A stretch of 7,466 bases of DNA. Origin: Xanthobacteraceae bacterium (GTDB taxonomy: Bacteria; Pseudomonadota; Alphaproteobacteria; Rhizobiales; Xanthobacteraceae). The translations under genes were made by a program, and so were the position numbers. This document shows, in pieces, positions 1 to 5,030 of the stretch. Under the pieces are notes generated by a model that saw nothing but the letters and a program-made list of their open reading frames with translations, ran no database searches and was not told the DNA's origin. Numbering within the stretch: position 1 is the first letter of the stretch; every line of letters starts with the position of its first letter. The stretch is from assembly GCA_030037105.1 (NCBI GenBank), contig JASHRY010000353.1, positions 1 through 7,466 on the forward strand. Reading direction: 5' to 3'.

Positions 1-74
1 GCAAGCATCGCCAGCGCCGCGATCGCCGCCGCGGCGCCCGCCAGCCGATGGATCGTTTTATCGATCGATGACAT
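1..74 (-). CDS. Partial exported protein (N-terminus only), third gene of the opgC operon
   Basis: Only the first 24 codons are visible; the gene runs off the window at base 1. Translation from the ATG at 74 begins MSSIDKTIHRLAGAAAAIAA and continues hydrophobic and alanine-rich. A short N-terminus with Lys and Arg followed by a hydrophobic core is what a Sec signal peptide or signal anchor looks like, so the product is probably exported or membrane-anchored. The start overlaps the stop of the upstream SGNH-like gene as TGATG (TGA at 76-74, ATG at 74-72), and no strong Shine-Dalgarno sequence precedes it, so translational coupling is likely. The family cannot be told from 24 residues. A further envelope protein working with OpgC is an inference from operon position alone. 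Confidence 0.6.
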   Translation of the reverse strand, partial: MSSIDKTIHRLAGAAAAIAALAML

Positions 75-826
75 CAGCGCGTCGTTTGCATCTTGCCGGC
101 GTCGAGATGAGCGGCATTGATGATCTGCGACGCCAGGGCCCGGCCGATGCAGGCGTGAACGCGCCGCGCCATGGCGTAGCCCCTGGTCGCGGCATAGAGG
201 TTGAAGACGCCTTCATCGTCCCAGTAGCGCATGATCGCCAGCCGGTCGAACAAAACGACGCCGCGCTGCTCGGCCACCCAGCGCATGACGTCCGCGTAGG
301 CGGAGATACCGAGCATGGATTCGGTGCGCGGGCTGTATTGCATGTTCATCATGATGACGTCGGCGCCGGCGGCCTCGATGGCGTCGACGCCGCCTTCGAG
401 GCTGGTACGGAAATCATCCGGTTCGACGCCGCGCAAGGCGTCGACCGTGCCGGCCTGCCAGATCACCAGCGCCGGCTTGTCGTCGGTCAGGATCTTTCCC
501 AAGGCGGCGGCCATATCCGCGGTGGTCCGCCGCGACTGGACATGCGCGGTCACCTTGATTTCGTTGCCCGGCAGGCGCTCCCAGAGCGCCTCTTGCAGAC
601 GCGCGGGATAGGCAAAGCGCGCGCCGTCGGGGCCGGCGAGCGTCGAAGATCCGGTACCGACCACGCTGATATCCAACTGATGGCGGTCCTTGATTTCGTT
701 CATGGCGCGGGCGAGGTCGCTCTCGCTGGCGATGAGCGAATCCGGCACGTCGCACTCCTCCGCCGGCGCGGCCGCGGCGACGCCGCCCATCAGCGCGAAC
801 GCGAGCACGGCAACAAGGATGGTCAT
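74..826 (-). CDS. Exported SGNH/GDSL-hydrolase-like protein
   Basis: This 250-residue protein has an N-terminal hydrophobic stretch (residues 1-20, MTILVAVLAFALMGGVAAAA) that reads as a Sec signal peptide, placing it in the periplasm. The rest resembles the SGNH/GDSL esterase fold. A block-I-like strand-turn is VVGTGSSTLAG (55-65, candidate nucleophile Ser60), and a block-III-like segment is WQAGTVDAL (123-131). The usual block V Asp-x-x-His is not seen. The equivalent stretch, 207-217 (VFNLYAATRGY), has Asn and Tyr where Asp and His are expected, so the protein may be a degenerate or divergent member. The ATG at 826 overlaps the opgC stop as ATGA and is preceded by a G-rich, GAGG-containing stretch. 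SGNH proteins often add or remove acyl groups on glycans, which fits a partner of OpgC, but the substrate is unknown. Confidence 0.75.
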   Translation of the reverse strand: MTILVAVLAFALMGGVAAAAPAEECDVPDSLIASESDLARAMNEIKDRHQLDISVVGTGSSTLAGPDGARFAYPARLQEALWERLPGNEIKVTAHVQSRRTTADMAAALGKILTDDKPALVIWQAGTVDALRGVEPDDFRTSLEGGVDAIEAAGADVIMMNMQYSPRTESMLGISAYADVMRWVAEQRGVVLFDRLAIMRYWDDEGVFNLYAATRGYAMARRVHACIGRALASQIINAAHLDAGKMQTTR

Positions 827-2025
827 GCCTCGCCCCCCGCGAGGTCGGCGTCGGGCGGTTTGACGCGCGAGCCCGGACTTCGCCCTTCCATGGCCTTGTA
901 CCACGACAACAGGCTGGCCGTCCCGATCATGATCGCTATGCCCAACAGGCTGATCGCCGTCTGCAGCAGCGGGCCGCCGGTGGATTCCGCGATAATGAAT
1001 TGTCCGGCAAAGGCCAGGAACACGCCGAGGCAGAAGATTTCCAGCGAATGCTGGCCGCAACGGATGGCGGGCTGCAGGATCGCCGATCTCAGCCCGGGCC
1101 AATCGCGCGGCACGAAGCGGACCGTCACCGCCGCCAGCGCGAGAAAATGCGCGAAACGCAGCACGTCGAGATTGGTCTTGTCGATGGGATACATCCATTC
1201 GCCCAGCCAATTCGGGACGAACCGTTCGAGCGGCTTGTAATACCAGGTCAACGTTATCGCGAAGGCGAAGAGAAGGTAGGCGACGGCGAACGCCAGCACG
1301 ATGCGTGAGCGCAGCACGCCGGCGAGCCGCTCGGCGCCGCCGAGCGCGCACCAGGCGCCGAACACGAACAGCAATTGCCAAGCGAACGGATTGAAGAACC
1401 ATACCCCGTTGGGATAGGCGGGCAGGTTAAAATCCAATTTCCAGGCCAGCGCATAGACCAACGCCGAGCCGGCAAGCGCAACGGACGGCAGCCGCAGCAG
1501 CAGATAAAGCATCGGCGGAAACAGCAGCAGGAGAACGATGTAGAGCGGCAACACGTCCATGTTGACCGGCTTGAACTTCAGGAGCAGCGCCTGAAAGATC
1601 GTGATGTCGGGCTGCTTGAGAAAATCGAGGATGCGCATTTCCTCGGCGTAGAGCGGATTGTCGAAGGTCGCCGCGACGTAGGCGATCTCGGCCATGAAGA
1701 TCGTGAACAGAAAGATGTGCGCCACATAGATCTGCCAGGCACGCCTGAGGATGCGCGCGCTCGAGATCACGAAGCCGCGTTCGCGCATGGCGCGGCCGTA
1801 GACGAAGGCCCCGGTATAGCCGGAAATGAAGATGAAGATTTCGGTTGCGTCGCTGAATCCGTAATTGCGGATGGTGAACCAGTTCACGACGTTCTCGGGA
1901 ATGTGGTCGAGAAAAATGAGCCATAGCGCAATGCCGCGGAACAGATCGAGGCGCAGATCGCGTTGCGGCGCTGGGTGAGGCGACCCCGTCGCGATCGACC
2001 TTGCCAGTCGAATATTTGCAGCCAT
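823..2025 (-). CDS. opgC: OpgC-domain inner-membrane acyltransferase
   Basis: This 400-residue polytopic membrane protein fits the OpgC family, which in enterobacteria succinylates osmoregulated periplasmic glucans at the inner membrane (E. coli OpgC is about 385 residues). Visible signatures are an N-terminal RDLRLDLFRGIALWLIFLDH (22-41, conserved Asp, Arg and His41), then a Thr/Phe/Ser-rich FIFISGYTGAF helix (64-74). NMDVLPLYIVLLLLFPPML (155-173), PNGVWFFNPFAWQLLFVFGAW (205-225) and GQHSLEIFCLGVF (324-336) follow. I estimate about ten hydrophobic helices. The C-terminal tail after 376 is polar and probably cytoplasmic. The ATG at 2025 is the first start giving the full conserved N-terminus; a GAGCGG stretch 4-9 bases upstream is a weak ribosome site. 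No opgG/opgH glucan synthesis genes lie in the window, so the acceptor could be another envelope glycan. It heads the minus-strand operon. Confidence 0.9.
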   Translation of the reverse strand: MAANIRLARSIATGSPHPAPQRDLRLDLFRGIALWLIFLDHIPENVVNWFTIRNYGFSDATEIFIFISGYTGAFVYGRAMRERGFVISSARILRRAWQIYVAHIFLFTIFMAEIAYVAATFDNPLYAEEMRILDFLKQPDITIFQALLLKFKPVNMDVLPLYIVLLLLFPPMLYLLLRLPSVALAGSALVYALAWKLDFNLPAYPNGVWFFNPFAWQLLFVFGAWCALGGAERLAGVLRSRIVLAFAVAYLLFAFAITLTWYYKPLERFVPNWLGEWMYPIDKTNLDVLRFAHFLALAAVTVRFVPRDWPGLRSAILQPAIRCGQHSLEIFCLGVFLAFAGQFIIAESTGGPLLQTAISLLGIAIMIGTASLLSWYKAMEGRSPGSRVKPPDADLAGGEA

Positions 2026-2110
2026 TCGCCGCTCGTCGTCGCACCGCGGAAGAGCCTGGCACCCGGAATCACGGAAGAATGACCAGGCCGCGCCGGCAAT
2101 TCACACGCTT

Positions 2111-2124
2111 TCCCCGCGCGGGGA
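2111..2124. repeat. 14-bp perfect palindrome (CCCCGC-GCGGGG type)
   Basis: The sequence tccccgcgcgggga equals its own reverse complement. It shares its core with the hairpin at 5014-5030, and both resemble the CTCCCC...GGGGAG intergenic palindromes common in Hyphomicrobiales (family recalled, not searched). It lies about 85 bases upstream of the opgC start and could be either a repeat remnant or a regulator site. Confidence 0.6.
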
Positions 2125-2146
2125 GACCTCAATCCAGGGCGCGGCC

Positions 2147-2170
2147 CGCAAGCGTGAAGGCCGGCTTGCG
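2147..2170. repeat. Inverted repeat, 6-bp arms with 12-base loop
   Basis: Arms cgcaag (2147-2152) and cttgcg (2165-2170) are exact reverse complements. A second, partly overlapping pair, gggcgc (2137-2142) and gcgccc (2168-2173), brackets it, so only one of the two can form at a time. It lies in the shared opgC/apaG upstream region. Whether it is a protein site or a decayed repeat cannot be told. Confidence 0.45.
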
Positions 2171-2207
2171 CCCGATCATACTCCACCCAAAGGGCCTACA
2201 AGTGTGG

Positions 2208-2236
2208 CTTGAGAAAGGTCTTCAGCGCGATTATTG
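2208..2236 (+). promoter_or_regulatory. Possible apaG promoter
   Basis: CTTGAG at 2208-2213 matches five of six bases of the CTTGAC -35 element seen in many alphaproteobacterial housekeeping promoters. After a 17-base spacer, TTATTG at 2231-2236 is a poor -10 element. The position, about 100 bases before the apaG ATG, is plausible. The weak -10 keeps confidence low. Confidence 0.25.
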
Positions 2237-2321
2237 CAGCGGACGGTTGGCGCCATGCGCGACGCGTGGAATCATATGAGGCTGTCGGCGGCGCCGCGCG
2301 CGCAAGTCCGGCGGCGGAGCC

Positions 2322-2325
2322 AGGA
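2322..2325 (+). promoter_or_regulatory. Ribosome binding site that fixes the apaG start
   Basis: AGGA lies seven bases before the ATG at 2333. It favours that start over the upstream in-frame ATG codons at 2234, 2255 and 2276, which would add up to 33 residues unlike any ApaG N-terminus. Confidence 0.7.
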
Positions 2326-2332
2326 ATCACCC

Positions 2333-2725
2333 ATGTATCGTGCCGTCACCCGCAACATCGAGGTCGTGGTGACCCCGCGCTTCATCGCCGACCGGTCCTC
2401 GCCGGAGAACAATTATTTTTTCTGGGCTTATACGATCGCCATCACCAACCACGGCCCCGAAACGGTGCAGCTCAAGACCCGCCACTGGCGCATCACCGAC
2501 GCCGGCGGCCGCCGCCAGGAGGTGCGCGGCGCCGGCGTCGTCGGCGAGGAACCGGTGCTCAAGTCCGGCGAGTCGTTCGAATATACCAGCGGGGTGCCGC
2601 TGCAGACGCCCTCGGGCTTCATGACCGGCACCTACGGCATGGTCAGCGCCGGCGGCGAGCGTTTCGACATCGACATCCCCGCCTTTTCGCTCGATTGCGG
2701 CGACGGCAAGCGAATTCTCAACTGA
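2333..2725 (+). CDS. apaG: ApaG protein (Co2+/Mg2+ efflux-associated)
   Basis: From the ATG at 2333 this is a 130-residue protein, close to the usual ApaG length of about 125-130. It begins MYRAVTRNIEVVVTPRFIAD, runs through the conserved WAYTIAITNHG segment, and contains the glycine-rich GAGVVGEEPVLKSGESFEYT stretch (GxGxxG...P, about residues 64-83). It ends with the typical MTGTYGMV and FDIDIPAFSLD blocks. ApaG is a small fibronectin-III-like beta-sandwich protein. Mutants of the Salmonella homologue (CorD) affect Co2+ resistance and Mg2+ efflux, but the molecular role is unsettled. It is not next to ksgA or apaH as in enterobacteria; it stands alone on the plus strand between the divergent opgC operon and a repeat-rich gap. 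Confidence 0.95.
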   Translation: MYRAVTRNIEVVVTPRFIADRSSPENNYFFWAYTIAITNHGPETVQLKTRHWRITDAGGRRQEVRGAGVVGEEPVLKSGESFEYTSGVPLQTPSGFMTGTYGMVSAGGERFDIDIPAFSLDCGDGKRILN

Positions 2726-2752
2726 GAGTCACGCGCACAATGTCGGCTGTCA

Positions 2753-2767
2753 CGTCCGCCACGGCGG
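2753..2767. repeat. 15-base repeat, copy 1 (cgtccgccacggcgg)
   Basis: Identical to the copy at 2982-2996. Its core tccgcc-ac-ggcgg is a near-palindrome that could fold as a short hairpin. It begins 28 bases after the apaG stop codon. Confidence 0.55.
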
Positions 2768-2810
2768 GACATCCGTCGCGACGATTGGATCACCCGTACC
2801 AATGGCAGAT

Positions 2811-2900
2811 GCGTAGCCCGGATGGGCGAAGCGAAATCCGGGATTTTCGCGACAGCCGGATCGGTTTTCCCGCATGTCGCCGTGCTCATGCAGGCTACGG
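2811..2900. repeat. REP-type inverted pair (BIME-like element)
   Basis: Two 32-base units in opposite orientation lie at 2811-2842 and 2869-2900. The left unit starts gcgtagcccggatg and folds with a perfect 7-bp stem cccggat/atccggg (2817-2823, 2836-2842) around a 12-base loop. The right unit, read in reverse complement, matches it at 23 of 32 positions and keeps the fold (cccgcat at 2869-2875 with atgcagg at 2888-2894, six of seven pairs, also a 12-base loop). The GTAGCCCGGATG...ATCCGGG pattern is a widespread bacterial intergenic repeat known to me from several proteobacteria. In well-studied hosts such pairs are moved by RAYT (TnpA-REP) transposases, and none is encoded here. Confidence 0.8.
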
Positions 2901-2981
2901 GCTGACTGCGAGAACGGCTTTATTTGACCTCTCCGCACGCGAGGGGAGCGCGCGCGGCCGGAAACGGTTTTTCTTTTCTCT

Positions 2982-2996
2982 CGTCCGCCACGGCGG
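2982..2996. repeat. 15-base repeat, copy 2 (cgtccgccacggcgg)
   Basis: Exact second copy of 2753-2767, starting 229 bases downstream in direct orientation. With the next base it completes tccgccacggcgga (2984-2997), with perfect 6-base arms around a central ac. Confidence 0.55.
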
Positions 2997-3070
2997 AGGA
3001 GTTTATTCTTTCGCGGCGCGGGCGGGATGCAACAGGAAGCCGGAGCGCGATCCGATTCAATGGGATCAGT

Positions 3071-3694
3071 CTACCGTCCGCTCTCCAGCCATTTCCGCTC
3101 GCGAGCGTAGAACGCCTGGAGTAGATCGGGCCGATCGTCGCCAAGGAGTTCCGGGTTGAGCGCGTAGCCGCGTTTGATCTGCGTGTAGCCCATGAACTTG
3201 TAGGACGGCCGCAGCGTCGCGATCAGCTTCCAGTCCAAAGGCGGCTCCGCGCGCGGATCGACCGTCTCGATCCGGTCGCGCTGGTAGATTCCCTCGAACG
3301 AGGCGAGCCGCCAGCCGGCGCCGGTCCTGACGACGCGCGAGAAGAACCGGCAATACTGGAACATGTCGAACTCGACGCCGTCGAAGGTCAGCCGATCGAA
3401 GATGCACGCCGGGCTTTCGACCAGCGCGCGGTCGTGCTTGATCTCGAGCCGCGCCGGCATGATCCAATGCTTGGCTTGGCTCCCGGCGGCCATCTTCTTG
3501 CGCGAGGCTTCGGCGAAATCCTCGACGGTGCCGTCGAACCAGGAGGTGCGCACCGGCGCGTTCGGCACATAGCATCCGACCATGCCGGCGAAGTCGCGCT
3601 GGTCGCGGCACAGCCGCTCGAACCGCACCAAGTCGAAGATGTCCGTGCGGTCGAGCAGGCGCTGAAGCCTCTCCGGCAATGCATCCTCGGGCAT
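3071..3694 (-). CDS. NTF2/SnoaL-like family protein of unknown function
   Basis: This 207-residue soluble protein has no signal peptide. Residues about 18-140 look like the cone-shaped NTF2/SnoaL fold (SnoaL_4 type). There is an N-terminal helix DIFDLVRFERLCRDQRDFAG (18-37), a CYVPNAPVRTSWFDG segment (41-55), a KHWIMPARLEI strand (75-85) and VEFDMFQYCRFFSRV...WRLASFEGIYQRDRI (107-142). The following 60 residues are an extension beyond the common domain. The fold serves as isomerase, dehydratase, dioxygenase small subunit or plain ligand binder, so no reaction can be assigned. The ATG at 3694 is the first start after an in-frame TAG; an AAGGA lies rather far upstream (13 bases). It is the second gene after the MaoC-type dehydratase and probably co-transcribed, suggesting a shared acyl-CoA or enoyl substrate, which is an inference. 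Confidence 0.8.
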   Translation of the reverse strand: MPEDALPERLQRLLDRTDIFDLVRFERLCRDQRDFAGMVGCYVPNAPVRTSWFDGTVEDFAEASRKKMAAGSQAKHWIMPARLEIKHDRALVESPACIFDRLTFDGVEFDMFQYCRFFSRVVRTGAGWRLASFEGIYQRDRIETVDPRAEPPLDWKLIATLRPSYKFMGYTQIKRGYALNPELLGDDRPDLLQAFYARERKWLESGR

Positions 3695-3738
3695 GGCGCG
3701 TTCACTTTCCTTCGGCGGGCCGGTCGCGCATGCCTAAG

Positions 3739-3760
3739 CGGGATCGCGCGGTCGATCCCG
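3739..3760 (-). other. Hairpin between the MaoC-type and NTF2-like genes
   Basis: Arms cgggatcg (3739-3746) and cgatcccg (3753-3760) are exact reverse complements around a 6-base loop. On the transcript the hairpin starts two bases after the dehydratase TGA. No U-run follows, so it is not a classical intrinsic terminator. A processing or mRNA-stability hairpin, or a leaky attenuator lowering expression of the second gene, would fit. Confidence 0.6.
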
Positions 3761-3761
3761 T

Positions 3762-4811
3762 TCACCGCGGCATCAGCACCCAATAGTCGAGATCGAGCAA
3801 CACCGCCGGGTCGTAATCGTCGCCGGTTTTGAGCGGAAAGTCGGCGCAGGGGCGGTCGCGCGTCGCGACGGTACGCAGCCGCAGCGCGCCGACGTCCTCG
3901 CGCCCCGGCAGTTCGGATTTTGCCAGCACCTGCGACCATGCGAACACGGTGCCGCCGGCAAACAGCGGCGCCACGTGGCGGCCGCCGTTGATGGCGGCGA
4001 CGTGGAAGGCGTTGGCGAGCCCGTTGAAGGACAGTGCGCGCGCGAGCGAGATTACATGCCCGCCGTAAATCAGGCGCCCTCCGAATCGACCTTGCTTGGC
4101 GCCGAACAGATCGAAATGGATGCGCGCCGTGTTCTGGTAGAGCCGGGTCGCGATCTGGTGCTCCGCCTCCTCGACGGTGACGCCGTCGACGTGGTCGATG
4201 CACTCGCCGACCTCGTAGTCGCCGAAGCGATGGACGCTGCCGGACAGCGCCGTGTCGTAGGCCGCGGCATCGATCGGCGGGCAGGCTTCGCCCAGAACCT
4301 TGGGATCGAGCACGGTCGGCAGGCGCGGCACGTGATCGCCGGGCGCGGGCGCGGTCTCGTCGCGTTTGCGCACCATGACCCAGCGCACATATTCGAGCAC
4401 CGGCACGCCGTCCTGCCTGAATCCGGTCGTGCGCACATAGACGATGCCGGTCTTGCGGCTCGAATTTTCTTTGAGGCCGATGATCTCGGAGAGCGCCGAG
4501 AGCGTATCGCCGGGATAGACCGGGCGGCGGAAATAGCAGCCGGCATAGCCGAGATTGGCGACGGCGTTGAGCGAGACGTCGGGGACGGTCTTGCCGAAGA
4601 CGATATGGAACACGAGGAGATCGTCGAGCGGCGCGCGCGCATAGCCGATCGCCTTGGCGAAGGCGTCCGAGGATTGCAGCGCGAAGCGGGACCCGAACAG
4701 GCCGTTGTAAAGCGCGACGTCGCCGCTGGTGACCGTGCGCGGCGTGGCGTGCCGGATCACCTCCCCGATGCGGAAATCCTCAAAGAAATTGCCGGGACTG
4801 GTCTTTGACAT
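3762..4811 (-). CDS. mch: MaoC-family double-hotdog dehydratase, probable mesaconyl-CoA hydratase
   Basis: This 349-residue cytoplasmic protein is made of two MaoC-like hotdog units. The first (about 10-150) carries NFFEDFRIGEVIRHATPRTV, the SSDAFAKAIGYARAPLDDLL helix and NAVANLGYAGCYFRRPVYPGDT. The second (about 195-349) carries YQNTARIHFDLFGAKQGRFG (225-244; Asn227, His232, Asp234) and GGRLIYGGHVISLARALS (244-261), the region that holds the hydratase Asp/His pair in this superfamily. Length and wording match, from memory, the mesaconyl-C1-CoA (beta-methylmalyl-CoA) hydratases of the ethylmalonyl-CoA pathway for acetyl-CoA assimilation (Mch, called MeaC in Methylobacterium). The usual partner lyase and mutase genes are not in the window, so a related enoyl-CoA hydratase is possible. 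The ATG at 4811 gives the family-like N-terminus; the only GAGG upstream is 14 bases away. The reading frame stays open upstream by chance, antisense to the next genes. Confidence 0.82.
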   Translation of the reverse strand: MSKTSPGNFFEDFRIGEVIRHATPRTVTSGDVALYNGLFGSRFALQSSDAFAKAIGYARAPLDDLLVFHIVFGKTVPDVSLNAVANLGYAGCYFRRPVYPGDTLSALSEIIGLKENSSRKTGIVYVRTTGFRQDGVPVLEYVRWVMVRKRDETAPAPGDHVPRLPTVLDPKVLGEACPPIDAAAYDTALSGSVHRFGDYEVGECIDHVDGVTVEEAEHQIATRLYQNTARIHFDLFGAKQGRFGGRLIYGGHVISLARALSFNGLANAFHVAAINGGRHVAPLFAGGTVFAWSQVLAKSELPGREDVGALRLRTVATRDRPCADFPLKTGDDYDPAVLLDLDYWVLMPR

Positions 4812-4827
4812 TTCGCAATACCATACC

Positions 4828-4933
4828 TCAGAGCGGGATGACTTAATCTTGGAGCGGTATGACGATTTGAGCTTTTGTATTGTCGCGCGTCCGGACGGAG
4901 AACCGGTTTCCGCTTTCCCTGGACGCGCTCTGA
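4828..4933. repeat. Nested palindromic intergenic repeat
   Basis: Outer arms tcagagcg (4828-4835) and cgctctga (4926-4933) are exact reverse complements about 90 bases apart. An inner pair, gcgcgtcc (4885-4892) and ggacgcgc (4921-4928), encloses a 28-base loop containing the palindromes gtccggac (4889-4896, overlapping the arm) and aaccggtt (4901-4908). The gaaccggttt core between GC-rich arms resembles abundant intergenic palindromes of Bradyrhizobium and relatives, as recalled rather than searched. The element begins 17 bases before the dehydratase start codon and so lies in its 5' region. Confidence 0.6.
4831..4863. promoter_or_regulatory. Direct repeat GAGCGG-N-ATGAC at 21-base spacing
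   Basis: gagcgggatgac (4831-4842) and gagcggtatgac (4852-4863) match at 11 of 12 positions and start 21 bases apart, two turns of the helix. They lie about 20-52 bases upstream of the dehydratase ATG, where an operator could act. They also fall inside the larger palindromic repeat, so they may simply be part of that element. Confidence 0.3.
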
Positions 4934-5013
4934 GCGAGCAAAATCCGGCTTTCGGCGCTTCATAACCCGGCATCGGGGTTCGGAAAAGCGGCGCGGCCGC
5001 CTGCTCCTCCTTC

Positions 5014-5030
5014 TCCCCGCGCAGCGGGGA
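5014..5030. repeat. CCCCGC/GCGGGG hairpin
   Basis: Arms tccccgc (5014-5020) and gcgggga (5024-5030) form a perfect 7-bp stem around gca. The flanks are C/T-rich on the left and A/G-rich on the right (aagagg), in keeping with a longer, partly decayed CTC(T)CCCCGC...GCGGGGAGAGG intergenic palindrome. It shares its core with 2111-2124. Confidence 0.6.

Larger units (their letters stand above)
2026..2332. other. Divergent intergenic region opgC / apaG with several inverted repeats
   Basis: This 307-base gap must hold the promoters of both opgC (leftward) and apaG (rightward). Two inverted repeats are clear: a perfect 14-bp palindrome tccccgcgcgggga at 2111-2124, and cgcaag/cttgcg arms at 2147-2152 and 2165-2170 around a 12-base loop. 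The second is flanked by outer gggcgc (2137-2142) and gcgccc (2168-2173). No convincing minus-strand promoter was found. Open frames across the gap have no recognisable protein content and no ribosome site, so I treat it as non-coding. Confidence 0.7.
2726..3070. other. Convergent intergenic region after apaG, rich in palindromes
   Basis: This 345-base gap lies between the 3' ends of apaG and the NTF2-like gene. It holds a REP-type inverted pair at 2811-2900 and two copies of a 15-base near-palindrome (2753-2767 and 2982-2996). A weak ctctcc/ggggag hairpin sits near 2934-2947. A small GAAA-capped stem at 2957-2968 is followed by a T-rich run, but it is too weak to call a terminator with assurance. 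No protein gene is supported. Confidence 0.7.

Noticed and set aside
68..1240. 390-codon plus-strand open frame
   Set aside because: It runs antisense to the SGNH-like and opgC genes, shows low-complexity Arg/Gly/Ala composition with no family signature, and has no ribosome site. It is a shadow of GC-rich coding on the other strand.
2234..2332. N-terminal extension of ApaG by 33 residues
   Set aside because: ApaG proteins normally begin at MYRAVT or its equivalent. The extension looks like translated intergenic sequence, and the good ribosome site is at 2322-2325.
2957..2976. Possible intrinsic terminator (gccg-gaaa-cggt followed by T-rich run)
   Set aside because: The stem is only three or four pairs with one wobble, it lies over 230 bases after apaG, and the T-run is interrupted. 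It is not strong enough to list.
2209..3159. 316-codon plus-strand frame across apaG and the following gap
   Set aside because: It is a different frame from apaG, is Arg-rich with no recognisable domain, and runs through the REP pair.
3702..3731. Nine-codon leader-like frame (MRDRPAEGK) before the NTF2-like gene
   Set aside because: There is no ribosome site and no run of regulatory codons, and it is too short to distinguish from chance.
3388..4203. 271-codon minus-strand frame across the MaoC-type and NTF2-like genes
   Set aside because: It is in a different frame from both genes, is extremely Arg-rich, and has no domain. It is a frame shadow.
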